A stretch of DNA of 7,026 nucleotides, taken from assembly GCA_024278285.1 (NCBI GenBank), contig JAJRTM010000140.1, forward strand, positions 1-7,026, in the 5' to 3' direction. Both the position numbers and the translations under genes were made by a program. The first letter of the stretch is position 1. Every line of letters begins with the position of its first letter. The notes below the pieces were generated by a model, which was given only the letters and a program-made list of their open reading frames with translations, ran no database searches and was not told the origin of the DNA. Shown here one piece after another: positions 6,644 through 7,026 of the stretch. Origin of the DNA: Planctomycetota bacterium. GTDB taxonomy: Bacteria > Planctomycetota > Planctomycetia > Planctomycetales > Planctomycetaceae.

Positions 6644-6987
6644 AGCCACGGATGAACACGGATTTTTCACAGATGAAATAAAGAAAAAAAGTTAGCCACA
6701 GAGTTCGCCGAGAAAACAGAGAAGTAATCATGAAGTTGATTTTTCCAGTGAAATAATTTTTCTAAATTATAGTCACAGAAAAAAACAGACTTGGGGTTTA
6801 TGCTTTTCTTTTCCTCTGTGCTCTCGGTGACCTCTGTGGATTTTTATTTATTTTTATCTTTGTGGTTCATTCCTTCCTGTTGTGCCTGAACGTTTTATGA
6901 TTGCTTTTTCAGGGAATTTCAGGCTGCCTTTTTATTTGACACTTAAACTCATCAAACATCCGTGAAGAACCGTGTTCATCCGTGGCT
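6644..6987. repeat. Inverted-repeat element B upstream of sufE (outer arms)
   Basis: The left arm (6644-6674) and the right arm (6958-6987, read on the other strand) share AGCCACGGATGAACACGG exactly (18 bp), then continue with TTCTTCAC/TTTTTCAC and GAT at lower identity. The 344-bp unit has no open frame worth reporting, is A/T-rich, and contains a second inverted repeat just inside. The outer arms belong to the same family as those of element A. There is no transposase and no obvious target-site duplication at the edges. The bases beyond it (6988-7026) show no feature. Confidence 0.75.
6694..6840. repeat. Inner inverted repeat of element B (CCACAGAG family)
   Basis: The left arm (6694-6724) begins AGCCACAGAG; the right arm (6808-6840), on the other strand, begins TCCACAGAGG. 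From CCACAGAG onward about 22 of 26 positions agree, including CCGAGA and CAGAG. The arms flank about 85 bp of A/T-rich sequence. The motif differs from the outer ACACGG arms, so B is a nest of two unlike inverted repeats. This suggests one element inserted within another, or a composite unit that moves as a whole. Confidence 0.65.
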
Positions 6988-7026
6988 TTTTCTTCTCTCT
7001 CGATTCTATCACAATCACGCTTTAGC

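Noticed and set aside
5793..6987. CRISPR-like array from four similar ~30-bp repeats
   Set aside because: The repeats alternate in orientation, are spaced by hundreds of bases, and one spacer is a whole gene; there are no cas genes.

Overview
The window looks like a chromosomal segment from a planctomycete (Planctomycetota, perhaps a Gimesia/Planctomyces-like lineage; the genus is a guess). The main evidence is a DUF1549/DUF1553 protein carrying a CxxCH motif, followed by a Tat-exported DUF1501 protein. This pair is expanded into large paralogous families almost only in Planctomycetota and relatives. Moderate GC, weak Shine-Dalgarno signals and long repeat-rich gaps fit the same picture.

Layout: (1) 1-2588, +, the C-terminal ~860 residues of a DUF1549/DUF1553 protein whose start lies left of the window. 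(2) 2589-2804, a 216-bp gap with two diverged copies of a ~32-bp repeat and a terminator-like hairpin. (3) 2805-4202, +, the DUF1501 protein. (4) 4203-4488, a convergent gap with two short palindromes and, on the minus strand, a small reading frame apparently broken at a poly-T run. (5) 4489-5733, -, sufS, a group II cysteine desulfurase. (6) 5734-6111, a gap filled by an inverted-repeat element (A). (7) 6112-6558, -, sufE, the sulfur acceptor for SufS. (8) 6644-6987, a second, nested inverted-repeat element (B). The last ~40 bases show nothing recognisable.

The two plus-strand genes probably act together outside the cytoplasm in an uncharacterised planctomycete process. The two minus-strand genes form a sulfur-mobilising pair: SufS takes sulfur from cysteine as a persulfide on Cys370 and SufE accepts it on Cys59 for Fe-S cluster assembly. 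No SufBCD scaffold genes are in the window.

The least ordinary feature is the repeat structure around sufE. Four copies of one ~30-bp arm (core AGCCACGGAT..ACACGG) alternate in orientation. The two nearest sufE form a 23-bp perfect inverted repeat enclosing the whole gene. I see no transposase, CRISPR array, RNA gene or defence-type system, and no convincing new multi-gene system.
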